Positions 1 through 10,737 of a DNA stretch of 64,000 bases are shown in pieces (position 1 is the stretch's first letter; each line of letters opens with the position of its first letter). Position numbers and translations under genes: made by a program. The notes under the pieces were generated by a model. The model was not told the origin of the DNA. It did no database searches and worked only from the letters and a program-made list of their open reading frames with translations. Where the stretch lies: NCBI GenBank assembly GCA_033807695.1, contig CM066303.1:1364001-1428000 (forward strand). Reading direction: 5' to 3'. Source of the DNA: Daedaleopsis sinensis. Taxonomy: Eukaryota > Basidiomycota > Agaricomycetes > Polyporales > Polyporaceae.

Positions 1-394
1 CTAACAATAAGCAGGTTTATACTCAAGACGCAGCTCGAGCAATGCAATTCTTACTCACATCATTCGGGTACGGCATGCGCGTATTGCCATGACATGAATC
101 TCCACTCGCAGCGAGAGGCTTGGAGCTCATCTTGATCTGGGGGAGGGGTGTGTCGCTATGCTTGCACAAAGGTCAGAATAGCCTTCGAAGAGCGCGCTCG
201 GCCACAGCTTCTGTACTGCGCCCATGAAAGTATTTGTGACATGCGTGACATTGCTCCACCGAACAAACCACAACCCCCGATACGTCGATGCGCCGTGCCC
301 TGGATGGAGTGGTGTTGCGACTGTCCGACAGTTTCGCGGTCTGCACGAATAGCATGATGCAACGCGCAGACTCTCGGACGCCCGCATCTTCGTC

Positions 395-402
395 AATAAA
401 AG
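395..402 (+). promoter_or_regulatory. TATA-like element of SSP1
   Basis: An AATAAAAG motif lies about 100 bp upstream of the SSP1 start codon. Equivalent TATA-like motifs followed by GGG or GCGG occur at a similar distance before the SSP2, SSP3 and SSP5 starts, which supports promoter function. Confidence 0.5.
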
Positions 403-500
403 GGCCTGCAAGTCAAGGTCAGCAGCCAGATCCCCAGACTCGAACTCGACGCACAACCAACCCACTCAGCCAACCCACCCCAGCCCTTCTCTCAATCACC

Positions 501-870
501 ATGTTCTTCAACGCCAAGACCGCTCTCGTCTCCGTCGCCGCTCTTCTCTTCGTCGGGCAGGCGATGGGCGCGGCCCTCATTGCCACAGACCCGGGTTCGT
601 GCCCTTCGCTCGTCTCCAGTTGGAATCCCGAAACATCGTGCTGACTTGGGCCCTCGCATTCGCAGTGTCTGCTTGCAACTGCCCCAACAACTGCAGCCAC
701 ACCGCGGGCTCCAGCTGCAAGTTCTTCTCGGGCCCATCCAACAACTCGCCGGTGTCCTCTGGCCGTAAGTGTTACCTGGAGCAAGGGGTCAGGTATCGCA
801 GTGACTGACGAATTATGGACGTACAGACTGCGTCGACCAGAGCGGAACCCTGACCTGCATTGTCTCCTAA
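501..870 (+). CDS. Small secreted cysteine-rich protein (SSP1)
   Basis: Three exons (501-594, 666-764, 827-870) with GT-AG introns give a 78-residue protein. Residues 1-23 form a classical signal peptide: polar start, hydrophobic VSVAALLFVGQAMG core, then AA. The short mature chain has six cysteines, starting with a CNCPNNC motif, then a SSCKFFSGPSN segment, and the last two in an HC...LTC ending. I do not recognise a named family; function is unknown, but a secreted disulfide-bonded peptide is the natural reading. Four more copies lie in this window (SSP2-SSP5), all with the same 94/99/44-nt exon sizes. SSP3 differs from this copy by only two residues. The exon-size conservation makes the gene model secure. 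Confidence 0.85.
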
Positions 871-1951
871 GCAGGCTCACCGTTCAATTGCGTCCGTGCG
901 GTAGTCATATCACCCATATCCCGAGTCGCACACATGGGCTGCGGAAAGAGGGGAAGCCAAGGATAGGACTGCCGCATACGAAAGACTTACTTTGTAGCAC
1001 TTTGTACAATCACTAATCGTATCTGCTGATCGACGTGTTGGCGTGCCATGCTGAGTCGTCAGGCGAGTATACTTGTGTCGAGAGTCAAGTCCTGCTAGAT
1101 GAGACAAGTGTCGCAAGAGGATGTGGATGAGAGTTTGCAGGGGAGAGAAAGGACAGATTGAAGGTGACACAGGAGGTCCACGCTGAGAGCCAACCAGAAG
1201 CAGAACCGACTAGAACGTTGACTGCGCGATAGACCGTACGGGCTAGGACCAAGACCGCACGGTCTAGAACGATTGCCGACAGTACGATCGTGTCGATAGT
1301 GAGTGACAACGAGGACAATCACAACAATCATGGCGGTCAACTTGACCAAGTTGACGACGTTGCAGACGATAGTGAAGAAGACTACCTCCAGTGACCGACG
1401 AAAGAAGCAGATGGCAGCGGAAAGAGCCCGGCTGTTCTTATGACGACGCGGAAGACAATCCTTGAGGTCTTGCTGAACGATGGAGCGTGTGCGTAGAGAC
1501 AGCGGGCGAGCTACCGCTTAACGACGTTGATGGAGGCTTGTCCAGGGGTTCATGTCCGTTTGAGATCGCGCGTGTAGAGAGAATCCATTTATGCGTAGAG
1601 TAGAGTGTCTACAAGAGGCAGACGGTGAGCGCATTGAAGCCGTGAGCGAGGTAGACAGTGCTGAGCGAGAGGATCGGTGCGAGTCGGGGTGTAGGTAGGA
1701 TGGGCGACTCGCCCAGGTCTTGAGCTTCAAGAAATATAGCGTAGTACGTGTTCTGCGTAGACGAGTGGTGTACGGAGCGGGAGAGGTGGAGACTCACTCT
1801 AAGCGGGGGGAAGCGGGGGGTTTATGTATTGACGTCTGACAGTCGGTCGTAGTCGCTGGCAACTGTACAGTAGCACGTGACCGCGTCTTGCTCGCGACTC
1901 GGCTCCTGCCCGAAGCCCGTATATCCGTCGCCCAACTCCATATCGACGACC
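871..1951. other. Intergenic region
   Basis: To about 1170 this is the 3' flank shared with the SSP3 copy. From 1170 to 1951 I see only unsupported short reading frames. It lies between the convergent SSP1 and HET1 genes. Confidence 0.6.
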
Positions 1952-3914
1952 CTATGTACACGTGAAAGAGGCAGCGGTAGCCTCATCTGCCTCGAAATGC
2001 CCGACGCTCACGTCAGACAAAGTCAAAGAGCCAGTCTCTGAGGACCGGACGAAGGTGAGCATGCACGTCGTGTGCCTGTCCGTCCAGCCGAGACCGAGGT
2101 TGTGACTGCCCCACAGGAAGAACTGCCTTTTGAGCCCCGGCCACGTCAAGACATGCTCTGCTGGGCACCGATGCGAGCCTGCACTGGCGTCTGAATAAGA
2201 CCCGGTAAGGTCCTCCTCCCGCATCCCCGGAAGAAAACTGATATGGTTTTGGTTATGTGACCATAGTTCCATCGTCACCCATACTACGGCCTGCGCCATG
2301 CGCGTGCACCGTCCGTACCGGAGTACGACGTGCCCAGACGGTAGCTGTGGATGCTGCACGTTGCGGAACACCATCGCCTCCGGGGTCCAGTTGAGCCACG
2401 GCCTCGACCGTCGGGACGTCATCGTCGTCTCCTCCGCTCCCAGCATGGCGGCAAGGCGTGCCACCATAGTCTCCGGGATCCGCACGGGCGCTGAGAAAGC
2501 ATGGTTTGAGGAGATGTACAGTCGATGGGGACGCTCGGGTGTCACTATGCGTGACGGGAATACTAGGCACACGTCCTTCCACTGGCAGCTGTGGCGGACA
2601 GTTTCCCAGTCCGTAATGGTCGGGCAGGAGAAGTTGTGTTCATGATGTGCGTTACTCATCCATATCATGAGTAGACGAGCAGGTCGAGGATCTGTTGGAT
2701 ATAGACGGCGGCCGACGATGAACTGGGGAACTACCGACTGTGGATTTTGAGCATCTTTAAGGACAAGCAACCACCGAGAAACCACCGCACCGTTGGTACG
2801 TGATTCCCAGCATAGATCTGCAAAGGGGTGTCCGTTGATCTCGACGATAGGCAAATGCGCTAAGACACCGCGGGACGTGACACTGAATGTCATGAACCTA
2901 CTAGGTTGGGTGCTCACGGTAGCGACACTTGATGTCTATACGAGAACTTGCTTGTCAGTAGAATATAACTCCTCGTCGCAGCACCCACCGAAAGAAGCTC
3001 ACCCCTTGGGTATCTCCCTTCATGAGATCCGGTACATACTCAATTCCGAACGAGGTGAAGCTAGACGGAGACGGGGCAAAGACAGCCAGGTCATCATCCA
3101 TGCCCTCAAAAGTCGGGGGATGCCAGTCTCGCTCATGGAGCGCACGACACTCCCCCCACGCAAAGAGCGTCGTGTCGGGCGAGTGCCGCAGGATCTCCTC
3201 CTGCAGCCGGCGAAACGCCCTCCTTCCTTCCCCATACAGCGTAGGCATATTGATCTCGAGCAGTCCCAACAGGCAATACGCCTCGTCTTCGACCCGCGTC
3301 GTCGTGCGTCCCGCAGCCCACGCCATCCTCCGCGCAATCGAGATCTCCGCAGGCTTCTCTTCGAGCCGCAGGACCGTCGCGGGGATCCCGGTGATGTCCG
3401 TGAGCCTCTCGGCGAGGTCGTCCTTGGAGCCCAGATGGTGCCAGTCCTCGGAGAAGAAGTGCAGGACGCGGGGCGCGATCAGCTCTTGGAGCGTCCACCC
3501 GCGGGTATGCCACTTGCTCAGCTGGAACGACGTCCGGAAGGCCGTCCCAGGCTCGTCCAAGGGCACGTCCTGGAGGTACGCGTAGCAGGCGAGCGCGAGG
3601 GAGTAGTAGCGGAACATGGAGTTGATCGCTTCGGACAGCTCCGCGCTGCTGGACTTGTCGATGCAGCAGGTGTCCATCCACGCCCACCGGTAGCCTTCGG
3701 TCCGCGCGATGCTGCAGAATCTCTGTATTTTGGGCGAGAGGTAGCGATGGGGACTGTCCCCCGACACAGCGCAATAATCGTGTATTCTCCGCACGTCGTG
3801 AAAGGATTGCTCTTCGGCGTCCCACACATGCGACAGAATCACGTAGCCTTCCTCGACTGTCTCCGGCGAAACGAATGACCAGAGATTGAGTGTGGTAGTG
3901 TCGAGAAGCCACAT
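1952..3914 (-). CDS. HET-domain (heterokaryon incompatibility) protein 1
   Basis: Two exons, 3914-3003 and 2935-1952, joined in phase 0 by a 67-bp intron (GTGAGC...TATAG), encode 631 residues. The N-terminal half is a HET domain: ILSHVWD at residues 26-32, DTCCIDK at 81-87, an AINSMF...YAYLQDV segment near 97-117, and RGWTLQELIAP near 138-148. HET proteins act in non-self recognition and can trigger cell death after fusion of incompatible hyphae. The C-terminal half, from the second exon, has no motif I recognise; its start resembles that of HET2 (24840-26781), which has the same two-exon layout and length (628 residues). The MWLLDT start is shared by both. The allorecognition role is inferred from the family; many HET-domain genes have no demonstrated incompatibility function. 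Confidence 0.88.
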
Positions 3915-5619
3915 CGTCCTGGGTCGGTGTATAAACCGTGGATGGTGATGGCAAGATGTTCGTTCACCTTGGCGTATACGTATGAATAGAGAAAATTCCT
4001 GAGGATGAGCGCAATGAGGGATGGGTTGTCAACGGTGCAGAGAAACGCCAGCGGTACAGACCAGAGGAAGTCGACAGAGGGATATCCGGTCCCGAGACGG
4101 ACCATGCTGAAACAGTTATGGGACTCCTCGGCCTCGGAGTCACCGCTACCGCAGCGACGCAGCGCGAGAATAGTCCCTGTGTAGTAGTAAGATCCGGTTT
4201 CACATAGCCCTGAGCCCTCGCACTCAGCGCGAATGGTGAGCCACGTACCGCATTGGCCACCGTCCAAAGAACCGCTAGTCGGCCCTTTTAGTCTGGCATT
4301 CGCATCCGCATCCGACATCTACGGCGTGAGTGCGTGCGCGCCTTTTTGAGTACAATGCCCTGATCTCCGGTAGAGACTGTCAAGGCCATATTGTCACTGG
4401 CAGTAAGCCCTGAGTGAGTAGCTCGGTCCCGATGTCAGAATGACACACCTCAATGCACGGCCAAGCGCTCCGTGTAAGGCGGCCGTGGGGAAGGGGGAGG
4501 GGGTGCAAGCCTGTAAGTATGTCCACACAGCGGGTGGCCATTTTATGCGTGTACAGATGCACAGTAGGGGTTACAGGCTTCCTCGGTAGCTTCCTCGGCG
4601 CGAAGCCTCAAAGGTTTGGGTTTGATAGGTTGAGCTCCGGGCCTTGCTGTACAGGTGCTCCTTGTGACCGGCATGCGGTTGAAACCAAAGACGAAGTGAC
4701 GCTGCGTACCTTGTGCTCCTTGGCATGGTGGACCTAAGCGGCATGCCTGACCGCTTCAGGGTATCTGGTGAACTGGTGCTCAAAGAACAAGGGCATGGCG
4801 AACCTGATTGTGGTATATACCATATGCATATTTGACTCCGAGTCGGATGTCCGCCGCCGTGATCCTAAGCTGCGTGACCATCTACGTATCACAGTCAAAC
4901 AGTGCATCAGACGGCATTGAGAGTCGGAGTCGGTTTATCGGCAGGTTGCGATGGGTGTGCTGAGGAACACGAGAGCAGGGAGAAGGATGAGAGCCTCACG
5001 ACAGCCTGCAGGGTGACCAGCCTGTCAACGTTTCAACGTGGTCTGTACCACAACGTGAGACTCGAGCATATTCGACATGTCTCTCCACGATGGCCGCAGC
5101 TTTTTAGTGAGCGCTGTAGTGTCAGCTAGGTACTTAGTACGCATACCTCATGACAGTCGGGATGAAAAATGACTGAGGAAAAAGAATGCGTACGGCGCTC
5201 GTAGTAGGAACGCGGGAACTACCGAAAAGTAAGTAGTGAGAATAACTAGTAGTAAGTATCGATTGAAAGTCCGATAATATGTCTACAGTAAGTCAAGCGT
5301 CGTGAATTGCTCGAGCTCTCGTACGTACCTTAAGCCAAACCTCTAAAGATCTGAAGATCTGAAGTGTTGAGATGATGTGTAGTGCAACAAATAAGCACGA
5401 GGAACAAGGGGAGTTCGATATCGCTCGTCATCAATTTATCGGAACTAATGTTTCAATGACCACTGTATTAGAGCAGTGCAAGTAGTGGATAAGTACCTCG
5501 TCGGAATACACTGGCAAATCGATACCATACAGCATTATTATGTGACTTCAACTCATTCGCAACGAGCTCTTCCGACGAGATTGCCGTTTGGTTCCAGCTT
5601 TTTTGCGACCGCCTGGTCA
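3915..5619. other. Intergenic region
   Basis: Upstream of HET1 and downstream of the NmrA-like gene. No gene is supportable; the longest frame (4318-3839, minus) overlaps the HET1 start in another frame and has no recognisable motif. Confidence 0.5.
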
Positions 5620-7095
5620 CTACATACTGAGCTCGTCGAGCTCGTCGTCTTCGGCACTGGCAGGCGGCGCGCGTTTGCTCTTCGTGCTGGTGCGGGCCTT
5701 CGTGTTCGCCGCCGCGCCGCCCTTCTTCGCCATCCGCTGCTTCTTAGGCTTGAACTCATCCTGACATCGAGATACGGGAGTGAGTACTGAGCTGCGATAC
5801 AGTGCACGGTCGTGCGCCGATAGCGAGGCCGGACGACGGGGAGAAACGCTCACAGAGTACGTGGCGAAGAACTCCGCGGGCTCCTGCCCGCGATGGCCGA
5901 AGAGCGCGAGCATGGCAGACGTGGCGGTATAGTTCGTCTTCCCTTCGCGGACGAGGGAGTAGTACTCGAGGAGGTATTCGCGCTCCGCTGTGGTAAGTAC
6001 GGGTTAGCCTAGACCATCGGAACACGAGTGACGGCTACAACGTACCTTCGTCGACGTCCTCGCCTTGTTCCGAGGCGAGAATCTTCTTAGCGGTTGCTCT
6101 ACACAATGAACCTCAATCAGTGGAGGTACGTAATGGTGGGACCGGTCACGTACTCGTCGATGCTCTCGAACTTCATCTTCGTGCTCAGCGCCTGCGACGC
6201 CGCGTCGGCCAGCTCTTCTCCCGAGGTTAGCATTGGACCTAACCATGCGTTGTTCAGACAGAATCATAGAGATACACGCATATATGCGCACCTGTGACGA
6301 CGAGCACCTGGCCCCGCACGTCGTCCGCCAGCCCATGCGGGCCCTCCGACGTGAGCACATACGCCGCGACCTGCGCGACGTCCCCCAGCGCGACGGGCGC
6401 GAACTTGTGCTTGTCCCCGATCGGAATGGGCAGCTTCCCCTCGCCCTGCGCCTGCTTCGTGTACAGCAGGAGGTTCTCCGCGTAGAACCCGGCGCGAATG
6501 ACGCAGGGGGAATGGCCGGTGTCGCCGGTGGACGGGTCGCCCTTGGGCTGCATAGCGAGCGTCTCGAGATCGATGAACTCGCGCAGGCGGGGCTGCTTAT
6601 CGCGCTCGGCGTAGTCCGCGCCCGCGCTGGAGAGAAGGACGAGGTTCTGCACGGTTTTTGCCTTCTTCGCTGCCTCAAGCAGCTGGCGGGTGATTTTGGC
6701 TTTGTCCTGCGGAGTGTGTATATGCGAGTCAATCTTCAGCTACGCAGGCGATAAGGCAGCAGACGCACCTTGCGAGCAGGGGGGATCAGCAAGCACGTGT
6801 CCACGAGCTCCATCGCGTGTACCAGCATCTTCTCGTCCTTCGGGTCGAAGACAACGACCTTCACCTTCTCGTACTCCTTCAAGACAGACTTGGCGTCCTC
6901 GGAGAAGACGAGGGCTGTGAGCTCGTCATACTTGTGGAGGTACTCGTCAGACGCGAGGAGGTCAATGATGAGGCGCCCAGTCTGGCCTTCGCCGGCGGTC
7001 ACGAGGATCTTCCGAGAGGACTTGGACGACGAGTTGCCCTTTGCCTTGGGCGCATCACGGCCGTTCGACTGGTTGTTGCTGCGCTTGGGAGCCAT
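5620..7095 (-). CDS. NmrA-like NAD(P)-binding protein
   Basis: Six exons in phase (7095-6769, 6706-6292, 6238-6154, 6098-6046, 5987-5854, 5760-5620) encode 384 residues. After a basic, low-complexity N-terminus, residues from about 29 read KILVTAGEGQTGRLIIDLL, a Rossmann dinucleotide-binding loop of the GxxGxxG kind. VLLSSAGADY and a later PCVIRAGFYAENLL segment match the layout of atypical short-chain dehydrogenases of the NmrA group, which sense NAD(P) redox state or reduce small molecules. The C-terminal tail is unusual: a KKxRMAKKGG basic stretch, then an acidic DDELDEL end. Substrate and role cannot be read from the sequence. Splice sites and phases all agree, so the model is solid. Confidence 0.85.
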
Positions 7096-8252
7096 GGTGA
7101 CAGTAGAGCGGTAATGAAGAGCAGTCGGGAATGAGACCGAAGGCTTCTTGTCGGAGATGATATATATACCGTCCGTCCGTCCATCTCTTGAACCTAGAGC
7201 TTCGGAGCCCCCGATGACGCGACGACCGACGCATTGTGGTGGTCGTGGAGCAGAGAGTTCGAGTGCAATAGAGAAGAGACGGTGTCATCGCGACGTCACG
7301 TCGGTCGGTCGGTCAGTCTCGCTACCAAACACGTCGGTCCACGACAAGAAGTCGACGGCGCAATGACAGCGACGCGTCATGAGCGTCTTTCGCGAGATGG
7401 AACATACACGTGACAGCTGTAACGTCACGCTTCGCCGCCTCAGGCTGTCGGCAGAGGTCAGCGCGCGTTCGAAAGTGTACCTGTAGCACTAGTACTACTA
7501 CAAGGTGGTTCACAAACTTGTCGACGCGCTTGAAGGTACGTTCTATTCAAATAGCCCGTCATACTGTGCTTCGCATCCTAACCCCACATCAGGCCACGTC
7601 GATATGCCATTGAACAATCTTCAAAATGCTCTGCACAGTCCTATTTCCGGGCTTCCGAGCCAAGAGCGGAGTGTGTCGACAGGATTATGTTATGGCAACC
7701 ATCACTACTTATAAGAACGTCGAACCTAGGATTTGCCTGAGATCCACGGCCCGTGGGTTCTTACCACGCTCCCCACATCAATGCCAAGCGGCGACAACCA
7801 TTCAGATAAGTATGTCCATCAATATTGTCTGCCTACCCCCGCTTGCCGTTTTGATGGTTATCACTAAATGAGAGTAGGTACGTTTTGTACTAGTATGCAA
7901 GGTTCCAACATCCGGTACAGTGTATTCACCAATCTCGGAACTGACGACATAACATGCAACACTGACACAATAGATATAAAGAACAGTGGAAGAAAGGACA
8001 AGCAGTCTCTCTGGACGGGCGGAAGAAACGTCGCTTAAAGGGAAACGGCGACGGGGACGGGGACGGGGCAGAATATTGAGCGCGGAAGGGCTTGGAGTCG
8101 GACGACGGAGAGAGGATGGTAGACTGATGAGCTTCCTGGACTATACGAACAGGATTCAACGGTGAGCCAGACAACACTCTACCTGCAGCATAAATGACTT
8201 ACAGACGTTTGTGTATTTGGACATAATGGGCCCGCTGCGGAACGCTATGCGC
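7096..8252. other. Intergenic region
   Basis: Promoter side of the NmrA-like gene and downstream flank of the outlying pheromone gene. A G-rich purine run (GACGGGGACGGGGACGGG type) sits near 8050-8070. No gene seen. Confidence 0.5.
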
Positions 8253-8447
8253 TCATGCAATAACGCAGTAAAAGGCGTTCACTACACGGGCCTCCTCAGC
8301 TGCCGCAGGGAAGATGGCAGGGGGAGCATCTTCGAAGGTGCGCTCGTGAACAGGGCGCACGGATGGCTCGGACGGTGTCGAGTCGGCGGGTTCAGGGACC
8401 GGCGCGACAGGGCGCTGCAGGGTGTGGATAGTGGTGAAGCTGTCCAT
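8253..8447 (-). CDS. Mating pheromone precursor 1 (CaaX lipopeptide)
   Basis: A single-exon 64-residue protein beginning MDSFTTIH and ending NAFYCVIA. The MDxF start, small size, proline/acidic middle and C-terminal CaaX box (Cys-Val-Ile-Ala) are diagnostic of basidiomycete mating pheromone precursors. The family is farnesylated and carboxymethylated at the cysteine, trimmed to a peptide of about 9-14 residues, and exported to act on STE3-type receptors of compatible partners. A charged EEAR site about 7 residues before the CaaX cysteine could mark the N-terminal cut. It lies about 27 kb from the nearest receptor in this window, between an NmrA-like gene and an RNA-binding protein gene, so whether it takes part in mating specificity is open. 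Confidence 0.9.
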   Translation of the reverse strand: MDSFTTIHTLQRPVAPVPEPADSTPSEPSVRPVHERTFEDAPPAIFPAAAEEARVVNAFYCVIA

Positions 8448-9110
8448 GGCGGCACAGAGAGTGTGGTGTGAAGGGGTTTCTGCAGGACGTTGAGGGAGGA
8501 GTGAGTGATTCCGAACGGTCTGCAGATCCTTAAAAGCTCACTTGCAGTACAAACAGACTCAAACAACCTATTCCTTGGCGTTCACTAAGTAGGCTCTGGG
8601 GTGATGCTACGTGCCTGACGGCCCAGGACGGCCCTGTCTATCAATACAACCACGATCAAAGTGTCGCGGGACCAATTCCACTAGCCGAAGAGAGCTCAGC
8701 TGTGTACCTCACGAGACCTCACGTCACAGATATCTCACCGACACTGCTAAGACCTGCTAAGACTCGCATACTATGTTCAAGTCTCGCGTTCAAATAATGA
8801 TGATTGTATCCGAAAGCTCTCGGCACGATCGTTGCCACGGAGTCAGCGTCGAAAAGGAATCCATGCGGCTGTAGACTTGGTGGGTGCTACTTTCATGCTG
8901 CTTTGAACTATCGGAGAGCGCTGAAGGAACATCACTCCGTCAAGACGCGCTTGCAGTCTGCTGCCTGGAGAGGGACCGTTGTATGTATGCAATAAACTCG
9001 CCACGTCCTCACTGGCAGTACAGGGAATACAGATCGGGTTTCAATTTCAAAATTACTTGTCAAGCTTCGTTCTCCAATTGCACGGGCAACATCGATATCC
9101 CGTCAGTCCA
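8448..9110. other. Intergenic region
   Basis: Upstream of pheromone gene 1 and downstream of the RRM gene. No coding signal recognised. Confidence 0.5.
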
Positions 9111-10141
9111 CTAAAGATCTTCGCCAACCTCAGGCTCTGCAGTATCCTCGTTCTCATGCCCTTCCGTGGTGTCCTGCCCTGCCTCTCCACGACTCTTCTT
9201 CTGCTTCTGACGGGCTCGCCGACTACGCATCCGTGCTCGCCAACCCTGCGCGCGCGCCGAGGGCTGTGACGGCGGAGTGGCGGAACTACCACTCGTGCTT
9301 TGACCACTGGCAGCCTGAGGTGTATCTTTCTTTCGCGATGCGACTCGTTTCTTCCCTATTGAACAAGTGAGACGACTCGATGCGGACAGTAACTGTGAGT
9401 GCTTTCGGTGGACGTACGAGGTCTCGCGATAGCTACTTTGATAGGGCGTCCAGCAAGCATCTACGCCGATGTTGTGAGTCGCTACGATATGTAGGTGGCG
9501 TTCGCAGACTCACCATTTCGGTGTCTTCAAGAGCCTCCTGGAGTTCTTCGACGCTGTTGAAGTCGACGAAACCTTGGCCCTTGGACCTCCCCTCCTTGTT
9601 TCTCTTAATCTTGACGGATTTCGTCTGTGCAGTGTGTCAAGCAAGTTGGAGGGGCGCCGGTGCCGTGAGATATTCACTCACCTTTCCTCCGAAGAACGTG
9701 TCAAGCTCCTCCTCTGTGAGAGCGTACGCCAGATTGCTGACGAAAGCTCTGAAGGGTGGTTTGGTCGGGAGCGGGGGTTCCTCACGTGCTTGCCGCTCGA
9801 CGGCGGGGCGTGTCGCTGCTAGTATACCCTCAATGTCTGCCAGAACAAAGAGATAGGAGCCGAGACCTGACTCACGGGGAGAAGTTGAAACCGAGTCGTT
9901 CTGAGCCGCACGGTCTTCCCCAGACCAATCTTCAGTGACATCATTGATCCTCGCGGTTGCTGAAGAGTGTGTGAGTGAGGTCGTCCCCATGTAATCACGT
10001 TCTAGTCTTGAACACTGACGTGAAATACTGAGAGAGTTCATATTGTCTTCCAACTCCGCACCTGCCGTACACAGTGAACAGACTGCGCAAAAGCACAATA
10101 ATCTACTCACCGTTGGTCTTCTCAGCCCCATTCAGAGACAT
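9111..10141 (-). CDS. RRM-domain RNA-binding protein, eIF4B/eIF4H-like
   Basis: The C-terminal part is clear. One exon ends near 9682 with FRAFVSNLAY (RNP2-like) and LTEEELDTFFGGK. The next starts after an AG near 9632 and carries TKSVKIKR...RSKGQGFVDF (RNP1-like). A short exon reads LAGRPIKVAIARP, and a final exon ending at 9111 is lysine/arginine-rich with an acidic end. This is one RRM followed by a basic tail, as in translation initiation factors eIF4B and eIF4H, which stimulate the eIF4A helicase. The start at 10141 (MSLNGAEKTN) is my best choice because it splices in phase to TARINDVTEDWSG; the intron between them is long for this genome (about 150 bp) and may hide a small exon. Domain identity is firm; the eIF4B/4H assignment is inferred. 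Confidence 0.75.
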
Positions 10142-10737
10142 CGGGAATATATGGGTGTTATGAGCTGCTATACCTGTATGCAGGCAGTAGCTGCATCAGC
10201 TACTAGGCGTTGTGCGGAGTGTGGTACACACTTACCTGGCTGTGAGTAGTGCTTGAAAGTGACGAGGAGAGGGCAGGAGGCAAGAGGAGGGTCATGCCCG
10301 ACTCTCACTGAAATCGCTGCCACCTTTTGAGTTTACCGCAGCACCGTCTTCGAGTCGGGCCCGCATTCCGTATCGATTGATAGTAGATGAGGTAAGCTCT
10401 TGGATAGCCGAGTATCGACGCCGTGCGTCGTGCAAGAATGCATAGGATCGGACAAGCGTGAGGGAGTAATAGCACCAACTCTGAGCGGTTAGCCGCGGTG
10501 CTCACTGTCCCAGCAGGTCCTAGAAATATTGCTCGTCTGCACTCCAAACATGCCCTCTTTGGGCTCAGTCAACGCGACATAAGTACATCCTAGCTTTTGA
10601 CAACTTCTCAGAATTCGGACAGCTTCTCTGAGATCGTCGTGTTCCATCGCCGTCTCACTTGCCTCACGGAGCGTCGCTCAGAGTCGGACTGTTCGTATAA
10701 GAGGCAGAGCCATATCCGCCTGTTTCGCTACTTGTGC
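10142..10737. other. Intergenic region
   Basis: Between the RRM gene start and the 3' end of the M1 protease gene, which are on the same strand. Presumed RRM-gene promoter; no further gene seen. Confidence 0.5.

Larger units (their letters stand above)
1..1170. repeat. Left arm of a 1.1-kb inverted duplication
   Basis: This segment, holding SSP1 and its flanks, reappears reverse-complemented at about 22900-24106. Matching landmarks are the stretch around 30-80 (matching 24010-24080), the promoter, all three exons and both introns of the secreted-protein gene, and the 3' flank to about 1170. The match already exists at base 1, so the duplicated unit may extend beyond the window. Positions 1-394 contain no other gene that I can support. 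Confidence 0.85.

Noticed and set aside
2793..3878. Plus-strand 361-codon open frame
   Set aside because: Antisense shadow of the HET1 gene; composition is arginine-rich as expected from a reversed GC-rich coding region.
3839..4318. Minus-strand 159-codon frame upstream of HET1
   Set aside because: Overlaps the HET1 start in another frame and has no recognisable domain; MWLLDT is the shared start in both HET genes.
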